Positions 10,764-21,352 of a DNA stretch of 64,000 bases are shown in pieces. Under the pieces are notes generated by a model. The model did no database searches. It saw only the letters and a program-made list of their open reading frames with translations, and had not been told where the DNA came from. Every line of letters begins with the position of its first letter. Positions within the stretch are counted from its first letter, which is position 1. The stretch comes from Endocalyx cinctus. Lineage: Eukaryota > Ascomycota > Sordariomycetes > Amphisphaeriales > Apiosporaceae. Made by a program: the position numbers and the translations under genes. The stretch is taken from assembly GCA_001600455.1 (NCBI GenBank), contig BCKC01000006.1, forward strand, positions 1,798,001-1,862,000, in the 5' to 3' direction.

Positions 10764-11526
10764 AAGGAGATAAGAATGACGAACGCGCGTACTGTATCCC
10801 TCGAGGAGCGACTACTACTACGTCCGGAAACTTATTAGCTTTTACCATAAAAATGCCAAATAGTAACTTAACTATATACATAATTGTCAGATTGTTAGAG
10901 CTTATGGAGGGTATTTGAGAGCTTGGTAATCATATTATGTAAATATCTCATTGGACTAGGGCTTAAGGAACTATTTATTTCTATGAATCGAACGGGAGCT
11001 CAGCACCTTATTTATAATGCTTCCTGAGCTGGTACTACGTAATTCAGGGGTTGGTCAATCACTCAAACCGGGTTCATAAGCTTAATTCCACCCCGTAATG
11101 TAACGTCTCCGAAACCAGGTCCCATTCAATCCCACTTCTCCGTCACAATCTACATTCACCGGTTAGAAGCCCATGGAATGTGCCAGTCAGATCAATGATT
11201 TGTCCACTCACACAGTTCGTGTACCGGTATTATTTGATTATTATTTTTGGTACATCTAGCTACATGAGGGTGGAGTAATTAGTTACCAACACGTTTGTTA
11301 TTCGAAGAACCGTTTCAATGGATGACGGATGAGGTGTTTTGGATAACCTGAAAATATTTGGAGACCAGGCACAATACCTTCTTCTTTCTCCTACGTTTTC
11401 GACGTTATATTTATATCCCAGCTACGTATAAACTTCGGAATGGCCGAATTATTACTTACTCATAAATCTAATATCATAATAAGGAAACTAAGCTGTCCTA
11501 AGTAACCTAATCATTACTCATAGCAA

Positions 11527-11615
11527 ACGTGATCAAGACTAAGTCAAGCTGAGCCGAGCCTGAGTAAAAGCAGCAAGGGGTCATGTGACGCTGAGTGACA
11601 AGATTGACATGGTAT
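11527..11615 (+). repeat. Diverged direct repeat, copy 2
   Basis: Ungapped partner of 10675-10763. The sub-motif CTGAGCCGAGCCTGAGTAAAA here is also close to a 23-bp stretch at 41936-41958, suggesting a third, very short remnant downstream. No coding capacity. Confidence 0.65.
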
Positions 11616-11970
11616 GGTGCATAATAGTACCGATAACTTTGGAACTAATAGTAGATAGTGTTGAAATTGAGAGTAGCATGAGGTAGTAGGTACATCATTA
11701 CATTGTCTGGACTCTAAGTAATAACTAGGTAAAACAAGTACTACGTACTAAGCAGATAGATAATCTGGCTGTCAGCTGTCTGGATAATACTTCCAGTCAC
11801 GTGCTATCCTTGTACCAGAACCTCGCTTTGTTGACTATTGCAACAGCAAGCTCTACCTCTAGTTAAGCCTAAGTCTCTCACTCAGGTCGTTCTATCGGGA
11901 AAAAAAAACATCAGGTTGAACTCGCGACCAGTTACCAATATTTTATTTTCTTATTAGGCTTAAAGACTCA

Positions 11971-12950
11971 GGCCTACCACGGTTGACCATTTCTAAGACT
12001 GTTCAGAAACCCCACTTTAATTTAGGTATACACTGGTGGTGTACAAATATGTACGTAAGCAGTACAATACAGTTTACAGTTAGATACATAGTAATTAGTT
12101 AGCTAGCATATATACAAACTTTTTCTTTTTTTTTTCAACTTAATTATTTTCTTTCTCTCTCTAAACGTATTGTATACACATATTTCTAATTATGAATAAG
12201 TGGTATATAGTACGGTATAAGGTATGGTATGGGACTGTTATTTCGAATGGTAATTGTAAGACCCGTACTATCACAAATAGTATGGGCTCCGGAAATGCCC
12301 TGATTCTAGTACGATATAGCTATATATCAAAGTTGATGCGTAACGAATAAAAGTCATACTGACAGCTATTCGATACTAACTAGCTATATATACTAATAGC
12401 TGAATAAGCTTATGTACGCACCGTATGCATATTCTAATCTACTGACTGACCTTATAGTATGGAGAACACACCTAATTGAACATATGCTTTTTCACATATA
12501 CAATTAAAACAGTATGAGGTATAGTAATTGACTACTTAAGTACTTATATAATATAGTATATTAAAAGAGAAAAAGAAAATAATTACTTAAATAGCTAACC
12601 TGCTAATATCGCTATATTATAGCGTATAATGCACTATATTATAACGCATCACTTGCTAAATAATAGCTTATTATTCACTAAAATATGCTATACCGCCCAC
12701 TATACCAATCATCACATCTCATATCATACCATTATATACCACTCAATTATCATACCTCATACCAGGTAATTACCATACCTTATACCATATATAAATTATT
12801 TATATTACTTTGTTGCAAGCCGTAAAGTAACTATATAATTGACTGTATAATTATTTACCAATATAACTAATTATCTGTACTGGGGTGTTGGCGTATATAC
12901 TGGAAATGGAGTTTCCGAACAGTCTTAGAAATGGTCAACCCTATCAGGCC
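11971..12950. mobile_element. Non-autonomous DNA-transposon-like element with terminal inverted repeats
   Basis: The 34-bp arms at 11981-12014 and 12907-12940 are inverted copies matching at 32 of 34 positions; the two differences are transitions. The inverted match continues for GGCCT at the outer ends (11971 and 12950). The roughly 980-bp interior is very AT-rich, has no transposase-sized frame, and carries further inverted matches such as GGTATAAGGTATGGTA (12214-12229) against its complement at 12771-12786. Target-site duplication could not be recognised, so the superfamily is unassigned. It is best described as MITE-like or an internally deleted element. Confidence 0.7.
12360..12453 (+). 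repeat. Dispersed repeat segment, partner near 37.83-37.94 kb
   Basis: GCAGCTATTC-like sequence followed by TATATACTAATAGCTGAATAAGC here aligns in the same orientation with the 37.83-37.94 kb segment (TATATACTAGCAGCTGAATAAGC), then diverges with mostly transition differences. It lies inside the TIR element, so the 37.8-kb copy may be a second relic of the same family. Confidence 0.5.
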
Positions 12951-13470
12951 CTTCTGTGAGCGAGCACGCTCACCTCCTATATTTACGTCCATTACATTCA
13001 TACGTCTGGGAATGTTTCATACTGCTTAAGCCACTATTAGCCACAATATTCATCAATATCAACTACAAATAAAACAATGCTCTGTTACCAAATCATTTTA
13101 ACTAGTTACTCATGTTGAAGCTACGTTTACGTTGATTACCGTAAGCTCTGCTCTTGTATTGTAGTAAATCGATAATAATGATAACCCGACGAAATATTTA
13201 AACTAGAGAACTCCATCTTAAGATGTTTCATGATTAGGCGTATTCGGCGATTGAAATTCAATCAAACTCTGCCTTATAAATTAGGCTGTAGGCTGTAGGT
13301 TGCATTACGCATCTCTAAGGCTGTGAATGCGTTGTCAGCGCGGGGTTAAATAAAATGTGCAGAAATCTCAATTGACTAGACACAATTATGTACCAAATAT
13401 CATTCACTTTATTTATCTGTGCGCCTAATAAATTACTCGAACACACCGGCGGTTCACTACTTGTTTGAAA

Positions 13471-15147
13471 ATGCGACTTATAAACACACAAACCATGGAG
13501 CTCGAGGAATATATTGGGGACAGTGTTCCAAGATATGCCATCCTATCCCATACTTGGGGTTCGGAAGAAATCACGCTTCAAGAATGGCAAGGGCCAGAAC
13601 GGCCAACTTATAAAACTGGTTACGGTAAGATTCAACGAGCATGTCGCCAAGCGAAAAGCGACCACTTGGGATATCTCTGGTGCGATACGAATTGCATCGA
13701 CAAGACCAGCTCCGCAGAGCTGTCTGAAGCAATTAATTCCATGTTCGCATGGTACCGCGATTCGGTTGTTTGCTATGCTTACTTGGAGGATATACCGTCA
13801 AACACAAGTGGGATCGCATCGTTACGTGAATCTCGTTGGTTTACCCGTGGTTGGACCTTGCAAGAGCTCATAGCACCTAAGAGTCTTGTTTTCTTCTACG
13901 CCGATTGGACTGCACTAGGCACGAAGAAGAACATGATCACCACTATTTCACAAATCACCCAGATTCCTAAAAAGGTCTTGTCAAATATTAAAAATCTTGA
14001 GTATGCCTCGGTTGCGCAGAAGATGTCGTGGGTCTCTACAAGACAGACTACGAGGGCTGAAGACATAGCATACTGTATGCTCGGAATCTTTGACCTGAAT
14101 ATCCCATTGCTGTATGGCGAGGGCTACAAAGCTTTTATCCGACTCCAAGAAGAAATAATTAAAGTGTCGAATGATACGTCCATCTTTGCGTGGACTTGGA
14201 TTCAAGATGTCATTCCAGCTGGCTGGGTTAGCATGCTGTCCCCATTTCCTTTGGCATTTAAAGACTCGAGCATGTACTCAATACAGCCTGGTGTTTCAGT
14301 TCCAGAAGTGAACACGTACTCCATAACCAATGCAGGCTTAAAGATTAAGTTGCCAGTATTGGAAGCTTGGAAGTACATGTTCGTGATTCTGGACATAGAT
14401 TCTCGTGTTGCTATTGCTCTGAGGCAATCGGTTTTGGGGGGAACCTGGGAGCGGCAGCCATTTCCACCACACCCATTCAAGATATACCTTGAAACGGTCG
14501 ATAATCTAACAGACAAGACATTTTATGTGAGGCTAAAGCCAGTGCCATCTCCTTTATCTTATTTTTCCGGCAAGCATACTCCGAGGCACGGTGTGCTGCT
14601 AACCTTTAACGATCGGTCATTAGCAAACCTTGACGACAGGGTATTAGAAATAGAAGGAAAATGGGATCCCCAGCGTAGCGTCTTTTGGCTAGAACAAGTA
14701 CCAGGGCAGGATGTTTACAGAGGGATCATTAGGTTTGAAGTTGGACAGCCTGATCAAAGCAGCGAAAATCAACCACGCCTTCTCACAATTTTCTTTTTGG
14801 TAAGGCACTTCAAATATGCCATGGTAGAAGACTACAAGTTTCACTGCGAAGCGTTGGAACCTCAACATGGCTCTGACGATATCGCTGGGAAATGGGATAC
14901 TGTTGATAAAATATGGCGCAAACCATTGAAACGCCTAACCCGACTTGCTGTCGAAGAATGTACGGGCGATAGTAGAATTCAATCATTCACAACAGACACG
15001 AGCATTACTTGGAGTCCTTCTCATGATATCATCGATTCAAACTCGTCGAGAATTACAATGGTCCACATATGCTTCGGTCCCTTTTCTAGGACGAGGAAAT
15101 CAGATGAATCAATTCCAAGCGACTGTGCGACAACCAATGGCAACTGA
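13471..15147 (+). CDS. HET-domain protein (vegetative incompatibility type), copy 2
   Basis: 558 aa from the ATG at 13471 (MRLINTQTMELEEYIG); a TTG two codons earlier is not a likely start. HET motifs: 'YAILSHTWGSEEITLQEW', 'YLWCDTNCIDKTSSAEL', 'INSMFAWYRDS', 'RWFTRGWTLQELIAPK', 'TTRAEDIAYCMLGIFDLN', 'PLLYGEGYKAFIRLQEEI'. It shares CIDKTSSAEL and the same architecture with the copy at 7063, so the two are paralogues, though clearly diverged. The roughly 300-residue C-terminal half has no recognisable repeat domain. It is intronless. A role in heterokaryon incompatibility or a related immune-like cell-death response is inferred from the HET domain. Confidence 0.92.
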   Translation: MRLINTQTMELEEYIGDSVPRYAILSHTWGSEEITLQEWQGPERPTYKTGYGKIQRACRQAKSDHLGYLWCDTNCIDKTSSAELSEAINSMFAWYRDSVVCYAYLEDIPSNTSGIASLRESRWFTRGWTLQELIAPKSLVFFYADWTALGTKKNMITTISQITQIPKKVLSNIKNLEYASVAQKMSWVSTRQTTRAEDIAYCMLGIFDLNIPLLYGEGYKAFIRLQEEIIKVSNDTSIFAWTWIQDVIPAGWVSMLSPFPLAFKDSSMYSIQPGVSVPEVNTYSITNAGLKIKLPVLEAWKYMFVILDIDSRVAIALRQSVLGGTWERQPFPPHPFKIYLETVDNLTDKTFYVRLKPVPSPLSYFSGKHTPRHGVLLTFNDRSLANLDDRVLEIEGKWDPQRSVFWLEQVPGQDVYRGIIRFEVGQPDQSSENQPRLLTIFFLVRHFKYAMVEDYKFHCEALEPQHGSDDIAGKWDTVDKIWRKPLKRLTRLAVEECTGDSRIQSFTTDTSITWSPSHDIIDSNSSRITMVHICFGPFSRTRKSDESIPSDCATTNGN

Positions 15148-15864
15148 TATTGATATTGTTGAGGAGCAACAAGAACAAGGATTCAATTATTAATTGAACT
15201 GTGTGGGTTCTCTAAGAGTTAGTAGTTACGGTAGAGGGAGCGAGGAGTTAAGAGACCAAGACTCATAATAGACTTACGATCGCAGTTTCGTGAAATGTCG
15301 AAGTCGGAAGTTCACCAGACTGGTTAATCATGAAGGGAGATTGTTCAGACTGTATTCTATAAAGGGAAGCTCGCGATTACATACGGAGATTAGAAAGGGG
15401 CAAGTTCTTGACCAATTTCTTAATTCCACGACCCGAAGTGGAACCCATCGGATATAGTATAAGATCTACGCAGTCAGACCGCGAGAGAAGCAGTACACTA
15501 ACCCGAACCGGGTAATTAATTATCGGGTTAAAGGTTTTATTTTTCATTAATAAATCCGATATTATGGGTCTTCTCTAAGAATGCTAGACATACGCAAAAT
15601 CCGAATAGTAGGCAAAGCACGAAGTTCACGATATGTCCTTGTCGTAGGGTAGAAGAGGCGGAGAAGAAATATGGACCGATATAGATATATATAAAGCATC
15701 GTGTGTTCGTGTTACCTCTACTTATTCATCCACGCCATCTCATCTGCATCATCCGTATATCATCTACTCTGTTTTCAATACTATCAACAACTCGAGAAAA
15801 ACTACCGAGGATATTTTACCGAAAAATTAGAAAGACCAGAAACTGAATTACTTCACCATTTACA
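15148..15864. other. Intergenic region with the upstream region of the SDR gene
   Basis: No gene is supported. The sequence nearest the SDR start is pyrimidine-rich, as in many fungal promoters, and carries the TATA-like motif entered separately. Confidence 0.5.
15686..15696 (+). promoter_or_regulatory. TATA-like box upstream of the SDR gene
   Basis: TATATATAAAG lies about 170 bp before the start codon, followed by a CT-rich stretch that could be the transcription start region. A TATA match alone is weak evidence in AT-rich fungal DNA. Confidence 0.35.
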
Positions 15865-16611
15865 ATGTCTTTGCTTAACAAAATTGTTCTCATCACCGGT
15901 GGATCTAAGGGCATAGGCCGCGCCGTCGCACATCGCGTATCCCGCGAAGGCGCCAAGGTCGTCATCAGCTACTCGTCGGACAGCGGTTCCGCCAACTCGC
16001 TCGTATCGGAGCTCGGCGGGTCCGAAAGGGCCCTGGCCGTGAAAGCCGACGCGAGCAAGCTCCCGGACATCGACGCGCTCGTGAAGGCGACGGTGGACCG
16101 GTTCGGGACGATCGACGTGCTCGTCCCCAACGCCGGCGTCCTCGCGCCCCGACCGCTAGCCGAGATCACCGAGGCCCTGTTCGACGAGTCGTACGACCTC
16201 AACGTCAAGGGTCCCCTGTTCCTCGCCCAGAAGGCCGTGCCCCACATGCCCGACGGCGGCCGCGTCATCTTCATCTCGTCCGGGACCGTGCGCGGGAGCA
16301 CCGTGCCGAACAACTACGCCCTGTACTCCTCGACTAAAGGCGCCGTCGAGCAGCTCGCCCGCGTGCTCTCCAAGGAGCTCGGCGCCTCCAGGGGTATCAC
16401 CGTCAACGCCGTGGCGCCGGGACCGATCGGGACCGAGTTCTTCTTCAGGGGCAAGCCTGAAGGCTTGGTCAAGGCTATCAGCTCGCAGAGCCCGTTTAAC
16501 CGAGTGGGTACGCCCGAAGAGGCCGCGGGCGTCATCGCTTTCATCGCCGGCCCCGAAAGTGGTTGGATCTCGGGTCAGACGATTGGTGTTAACGGTGCTT
16601 CTTTTGTGTGA
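15865..16611 (+). CDS. Short-chain dehydrogenase/reductase (classical SDR)
   Basis: An NAD(P)-dependent oxidoreductase of 248 aa, the usual SDR length, in one exon. The Rossmann nucleotide-binding motif is TGGSKGIG at residues 11-18. 'NAG' follows in 'LVPNAGVLAPRP'. The catalytic YxxxK is Tyr154 and Lys158 in 'ALYSSTKGAVEQ', with the active-site serine in 'VIFISSGT'. The C-terminus 'GWISGQTIGVNGA' is typical of FabG-like members. It is strongly GC-rich compared with the flanking AT-rich DNA. Cytosolic. The substrate is unknown; fungal relatives are usually annotated as 3-ketoacyl-ACP-reductase-like or as secondary-metabolism reductases. Confidence 0.93.
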   Translation: MSLLNKIVLITGGSKGIGRAVAHRVSREGAKVVISYSSDSGSANSLVSELGGSERALAVKADASKLPDIDALVKATVDRFGTIDVLVPNAGVLAPRPLAEITEALFDESYDLNVKGPLFLAQKAVPHMPDGGRVIFISSGTVRGSTVPNNYALYSSTKGAVEQLARVLSKELGASRGITVNAVAPGPIGTEFFFRGKPEGLVKAISSQSPFNRVGTPEEAAGVIAFIAGPESGWISGQTIGVNGASFV

Positions 16612-18340
16612 GTTTCGCATGCGGTAACTTGATGGATATCACCGACAATTGTATATAAACAACGCTTCTTCGTATTCGGAACAGAAGATAAATTTCCATT
16701 TTTGGAAGGTGGGGCGATTGATGGGAATGAAAAAGTTGCAAGGATAATCCTGAACTGCCTAAGTAATTGTTCTCTACTTCGTTATTCATATTCATCATGG
16801 CAGTCGTCGTTGGAAACAGCAATAGTTACGTGACTCATTGTGGTAGAGGATTATCACGATGAATTTATATCAAAATCTTTCCTTTTAAAAAAAATATTGT
16901 TCGTATTTGAATTAGTAGAGGCAAAACTTGAAAATATGACCATATGTGTATGAAGATTAGTAGGACTACCATCAACCATTCCTTATATCCACTAGGTGAT
17001 TTGAAATATCTACCTATTTCTACTTTATGAATTGAGTAGCGTACCAGTGAGCGGCAATAGCGACGGGTCAAATACAGTTGGTTGGTACTCAAAGATCAAC
17101 TACAAATTGACCGCTATCTATTTGTTCTCTACTTCCAGTAAGTATCTCAATCACATCACATCGTGAATCCAGGGGCCTTCTCACTTCGAAAAGGTACAAT
17201 GTGCATGTGACTATTATTTTCCCCAATAGAGTTTCCGAGACCGCAAGAAAAAGTTCGAGAACTTGGGGTAAAATGAATAATACTTTTTTTTTTTAGTTGC
17301 TTGTTATCTACTCCAGTAGCTATTCCATACTCACTTATCCCAGCCACCAGTACCTATCAAAAGTTGAACCCTACCATTTTTAAATTTATAAACTTATATA
17401 TAAATTACAATAAGCCAGGAACTGCCAAGTTCAAATGTCAAGCCTTTGTATAGGCAGCAAGCTTACCCCCTGGGTACTCAGCATCTGCCAAGGGTTGAAA
17501 GGGAATATATGATCTAAGCTCGGCTCGTAATTCGTGTAAGATCTTGATTGTCGTGTAGATCATGACGGGATTACGTACCGTAGCGCCACGACAACCTTCT
17601 TTTGGGGACGAGTAATGGACTAGCTATGTGCCAGCCAATCAGGGCTATAATATTTAACAAAATCCAGGAGGGAAGGTGAATCCTATACATTTTCTCTCTC
17701 GAAGATTGGATAATTTGAAAACGGGAGTTCATAAGATGTCTATAAATAGAGATGAATAAGAGTGATATACTAGGTTAAGAAGAAGCCTATCAGGTTCGCC
17801 TATGGATCGTGAGGTTAAAATTGGCTGCCGCCACCGAAAAGAAAGAAAAAATATTAGGAAGACTCGACGAGGCTTTGTTGTGTAATAGGGGTTCAAGCCA
17901 TCTTCCGCCACTCAGATCAATCGCCCGGAGAAATGACATAATAGGATGAGAGTGAATACGAAATCTAGGCTACCATATTTATCTCGGGAGCATCTTCAAA
18001 GTCTGACAAGGCTCCTCTAGGGTCTATTCATACATAATATGGAAAAGTCAGATGGGGGGCTATGAAGGAGCGTTAAGTCGGATAGGTGTATAAAGAAACG
18101 AAACTTATAAAAGTGGCCTCTCCTATCTTGTACTTCGTCGTATAATTATAGACGGCCTACTTTCAAGAGGATTCGCTCTATTATGACTCGTAAATATATC
18201 TTGTTGTCGTCCACTGCGAGTTTACTTCTTCAGTTTTTCAGCTTATATACTATCATCGTTGGCTTTAATCTTCTAATATCCAAGACGACTATAGTTAAGT
18301 TTTCCATTAATCTTCTCAAATATTAGTTTCAAAACTAGTT
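16612..18340. other. Intergenic region, no supported gene
   Basis: About 1.7 kb of AT-rich DNA with only short unrelated frames. Nothing beyond simple A/T tracts was recognised. Confidence 0.5.
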
Positions 18341-19758
18341 ATGGGCAATATTGGACCAGCCGTTCTCTCAGTTGCCTGGGGTTTTGCAGCTTTATCTGCC
18401 GCTGTTGTCGGGATCCGTCTCCACGTTCGTTTTCGAACTTTGCACAGCTTAACCGTCAAAGACTTTTTAATACTATTCGCTTTTGTGAGTTCTAAACTTG
18501 ATGGTTACTTAGTGACTAATTTCTACTTACTTATCCCCATTTCCTAGACGCTTGGCCTTTTAAACAGTATCTTCCTGACGATTTCAACCTCCTGGGGTCT
18601 CGGACAACATATTACACTATTTTCTTCCAAGCCTTTCAATATTCTATACACTATCAAATACGTCTACCTTTGCGAGCTCTTCTCCATTCTATCCGCAACT
18701 TTTGCCCGGATATCTTGTGGATTTCTATTTATATCCTTCGCTTCCTCAACGAGAGCGTGCCGGACATTTCTCTGGGCCGTTATCGGTCTACAGTTCGTTG
18801 TCAACGTCGGCACTATTATTATAACTTTTATTCAATGTCGACCTATAAGTGGCTTCTGGGATGAAGTAGTCGAAGCGATATGCTTTTCTCCCTATGTGCA
18901 GCAGTACACGGATTTCGTCCAAGGGTGTAAGCTGTCTACTCTGCTGTTATACTACAATGAAACGGCTGACAAATTGACAGCCATATGTTCTGCTGTCGAC
19001 TTGGTTTTTGCTCTCTTTCCAGCTCTCTTATTCAGGAACTTGAAAGTAGAATGGAAACATAAATTATCTCTGGGTGTTTTCGTGATCCTCGTTTTTTTGT
19101 GAGTTACTCTCTCTCTCTTCACCTATGCTTCTTATCTGGTTATAATTCTATAGTCATGCGCATTCTTTTTCGCCACAGATGCTTCCGCTTTAATCATATA
19201 TTCCTTTTTATTATACCAACTGATATTCTAATAATTATTGATGTTATCAGCGCGATGGTTGCGTCCATCTTGAAGACAGTTGAACTTCGAATCATCACCC
19301 AAACGGACGATCTTACATGTAAGTTTAGACTTCTTTTCGGCCCAAGTATCATGCTAACTTTCATTTTGAGATGTAATGGCAATTATAGGAATATTGTGGA
19401 CGTAAGTGATATTTCGAGCAAGTGTCAACCGAAAGATCTATTTCCAACTAATAGTGAAAACAGCCTTGAATTTCACTTCCTGCTCATCGCGGTTTCGATT
19501 CCAAGTCTTGAGGATACTATGATCAAATTTCATCATAAAAAGGAAGGCGTGCCGAATAGCAGCTCGAAAAACAATAGCCAGGTCGAAAACTTGTATAACC
19601 CAGCTACCGTAGCGGATACCACAAGCCATCAGAAAGTATTAAGAGATGAAAGCATCAGTATGATCAATACTAGGGGTATAATTAACGAAGAGTATCAGAA
19701 GTATGATGGAAATGGTATTAGGCAGACTATAGCGATATCTAATGATCACGTAAAATAA
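18341..19758 (+). CDS. Fungal rhodopsin-domain integral membrane protein, five exons
   Basis: I rebuilt this gene from fragments. Exons are 18341-18484, 18549 (or 18548)-19098, 19251-19318, 19371-19401 and 19455-19758; with exon 2 from 18548 the total is 1098 nt, giving 365 aa. Splice signals are good: GTGAGT, GTGAGT, GTAAGT and GTAAGT donors, and a TGCTAAC branch-like site at 19352. The product matches the fungal rhodopsin-like (PF20684-type) plan: N-terminal TM with 'LHSLTVKDFLILFAF', 'CRPISGFWD' followed by 'ICFSPYVQQYTDF', 'SAVDLVFALFPALLF', 'MVASILKTVELR', then 'TDDLTYVMAIIGILWTENS' and 'LLIAVSIPSLE', and a hydrophilic tail. About seven TM helices are expected in the plasma membrane. The ligand is unknown. 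Low GC and several tiny exons could suggest decay, but the frame is intact. Confidence 0.82.
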
Positions 19759-20148
19759 TTTTATGTAAAGTTGCAAGATTTAAAGATTTATGTTCTTTTT
19801 TTCCCCTAACCAGGTACGACACGACGAAAAGCTTAAATTTAAATATCATTCACGATACCACTTTATCTCTAAATTATCCTCGCCATGTTCGAGGCATATT
19901 TTCTGCTTTTTGAATGTTCTATTTGCTTAGTTACTTCGTCATGGTCTTGTTTGCAAATATTTAACAAGAACAGACTCTTAGTTGCTCAAAAGTTAGAATA
20001 CGGTTGTTGGCGTAACCGTCGGGGGTTGATTTGTTTGCCTGATCATCCTGGCTGTGTCTTTTCTGAAAGCCCGGAATTTTGAACTAAGAGGTTTTTGAGA
20101 GCATGCGATATGAACCTTCCTGTGCTTACATTTGACAGCAAGACGACA
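19759..20148. other. Intergenic region, no supported gene
   Basis: 390 bp with a 65-codon frame that has no family resemblance. Nothing else seen. Confidence 0.45.
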
Positions 20149-20754
20149 TTATACAGAATGACAGGTACGGGAGTCTTTGGCGGAAGCAAGAGAGTGATCT
20201 AGTACCTCGGAATGGTCTTCAGTTGTGTGTGGCGAGTGCTCGGCTATTGGAATTGCCCCGTTACCGGAGTTGGCTCGCTCGGCGGGATGGATGCATTGAA
20301 AATTGAACATGGAGTAGCACTCTTCCATAGTGAAAGAATTATCGTCCTGAACTATGGGTGAGATAGAAAGTTCCGATAAGGTGGAGCATGTATCCTCGGT
20401 TAGCTGAGCTTGATGTTTTTCGATATCCGCCTTCTCAGTGTCATCTATTGACATAGGAGATGTTGAACCGGATATGGGAGAAGCATCGTTATTTCCGCGT
20501 ACAACTGATCTCGAATTTTGTACTGTTGAGATGAAATCGAGACTCAAAGTGCTGAAACTGTCGCTCAAATCATCTACATCCAAGTCGTTGTTTTCTCTGG
20601 ATTGGTAACGCGGTAGTGTGATCTGGGAAGGTTCTGGGTTTGCATAATACCGGTGATATATCATTAAGTTCATGCCATCTGCTTCGTCATCAAGTCTGTG
20701 CTTGTTGAACCTAGACGTATAAAAGAGTGGCGTAGAATCTGAGAATATAGACAT
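20149..20754 (-). CDS. Hypothetical protein, Ser/Asp/Glu-rich, 201 aa
   Basis: I do not recognise this protein. A single open frame starts at the ATG at 20754. It is acidic and serine-rich, with 'DLDVDDLSDSFSTLSLDF' and 'SPISGSTSPMSIDD' stretches, looks largely disordered, and has no signal peptide, TM segment or known domain. A diverged repeat begins just upstream (20798-20950), so this could be an orphan gene beside transposon debris, or a chance frame. Expression evidence would decide. Confidence 0.4.
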   Translation of the reverse strand: MSIFSDSTPLFYTSRFNKHRLDDEADGMNLMIYHRYYANPEPSQITLPRYQSRENNDLDVDDLSDSFSTLSLDFISTVQNSRSVVRGNNDASPISGSTSPMSIDDTEKADIEKHQAQLTEDTCSTLSELSISPIVQDDNSFTMEECYSMFNFQCIHPAERANSGNGAIPIAEHSPHTTEDHSEVLDHSLASAKDSRTCHSV

Positions 20755-20797
20755 CGTAGCGATTCATGGGAAATATAGGTACAAGTTGTGAGAAATA

Positions 20798-20950
20798 GGG
20801 GTACGTTGGAGGATAGTATTGATTCTTGACCTTTCTATCTCTCTCGGGGGCGGAAGTCCCTCCTTATGTAGACCTATTCTACGTGGGCTACCTTCCGAGT
20901 AGCCGTAACCATACTTCTAATAACTGCTCTACCTAATACCCCTGACATAA
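20798..20950 (+). repeat. Dispersed repeat copy B (partner at 3156-3371)
   Basis: GGGGTACGTTGGAG at 20798-20811 and a roughly 130-bp block from 20819 (including GACCTATTCTACGTGGGCT) match copy A in the same orientation, with a deletion of about 65 bp between the blocks. Differences are dominated by transitions. It appears to be a relic of the same mobile element. Confidence 0.6.
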
Positions 20951-21352
20951 ATCGTGTCTGTGGGTAGATAAGACTAATTGTAATAGGTTGATAAGTGAAC
21001 TTAAAAGGTTCATAATTTGGCGTAACTATCTTCGCCTCTTTCCATCGTGAAAACAGAGCCCTAGTGCCATACATATTATCACATGAGGCTACGGTGTTGA
21101 TATTCGACACAGGTTAATACATTATGCTATGAAAAAAAGCTAAGGCTATATAGAGTAGAGGACATAGCGCGCTACATATTTAGTTGAAACGCAAATTTTG
21201 GAAATATTATAGAAACTAAATTTACGCCAGTCTTTTTTTTTTTTTTTTTTTTTTCATCATATCTCTATCTCCAGCGAAACCCTCGTTGCTTGGTTATAAT
21301 AATTATATGCCTGATAATCACTGGTTCAAAAAGGAAGGGAAAAAATATGAGT
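20951..21352. other. Intergenic region, no supported gene
   Basis: AT-rich, with a T-run of about 22 bases at 21233-21254. No gene or recognised motif. Confidence 0.45.

Larger units (their letters stand above)
8815..13470. other. AT-rich, repeat-bearing intergenic tract between the two HET genes
   Basis: About 4.6 kb without a credible gene; open frames are below 102 codons and show no family resemblance. It contains a pair of diverged direct repeats (10675-10763 and 11527-11615), a TIR-bounded element (11971-12950) and long A/T-dominated stretches with 'GGTAT'-type iterations. This composition is what RIP-mutated transposon debris looks like. Confidence 0.65.
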
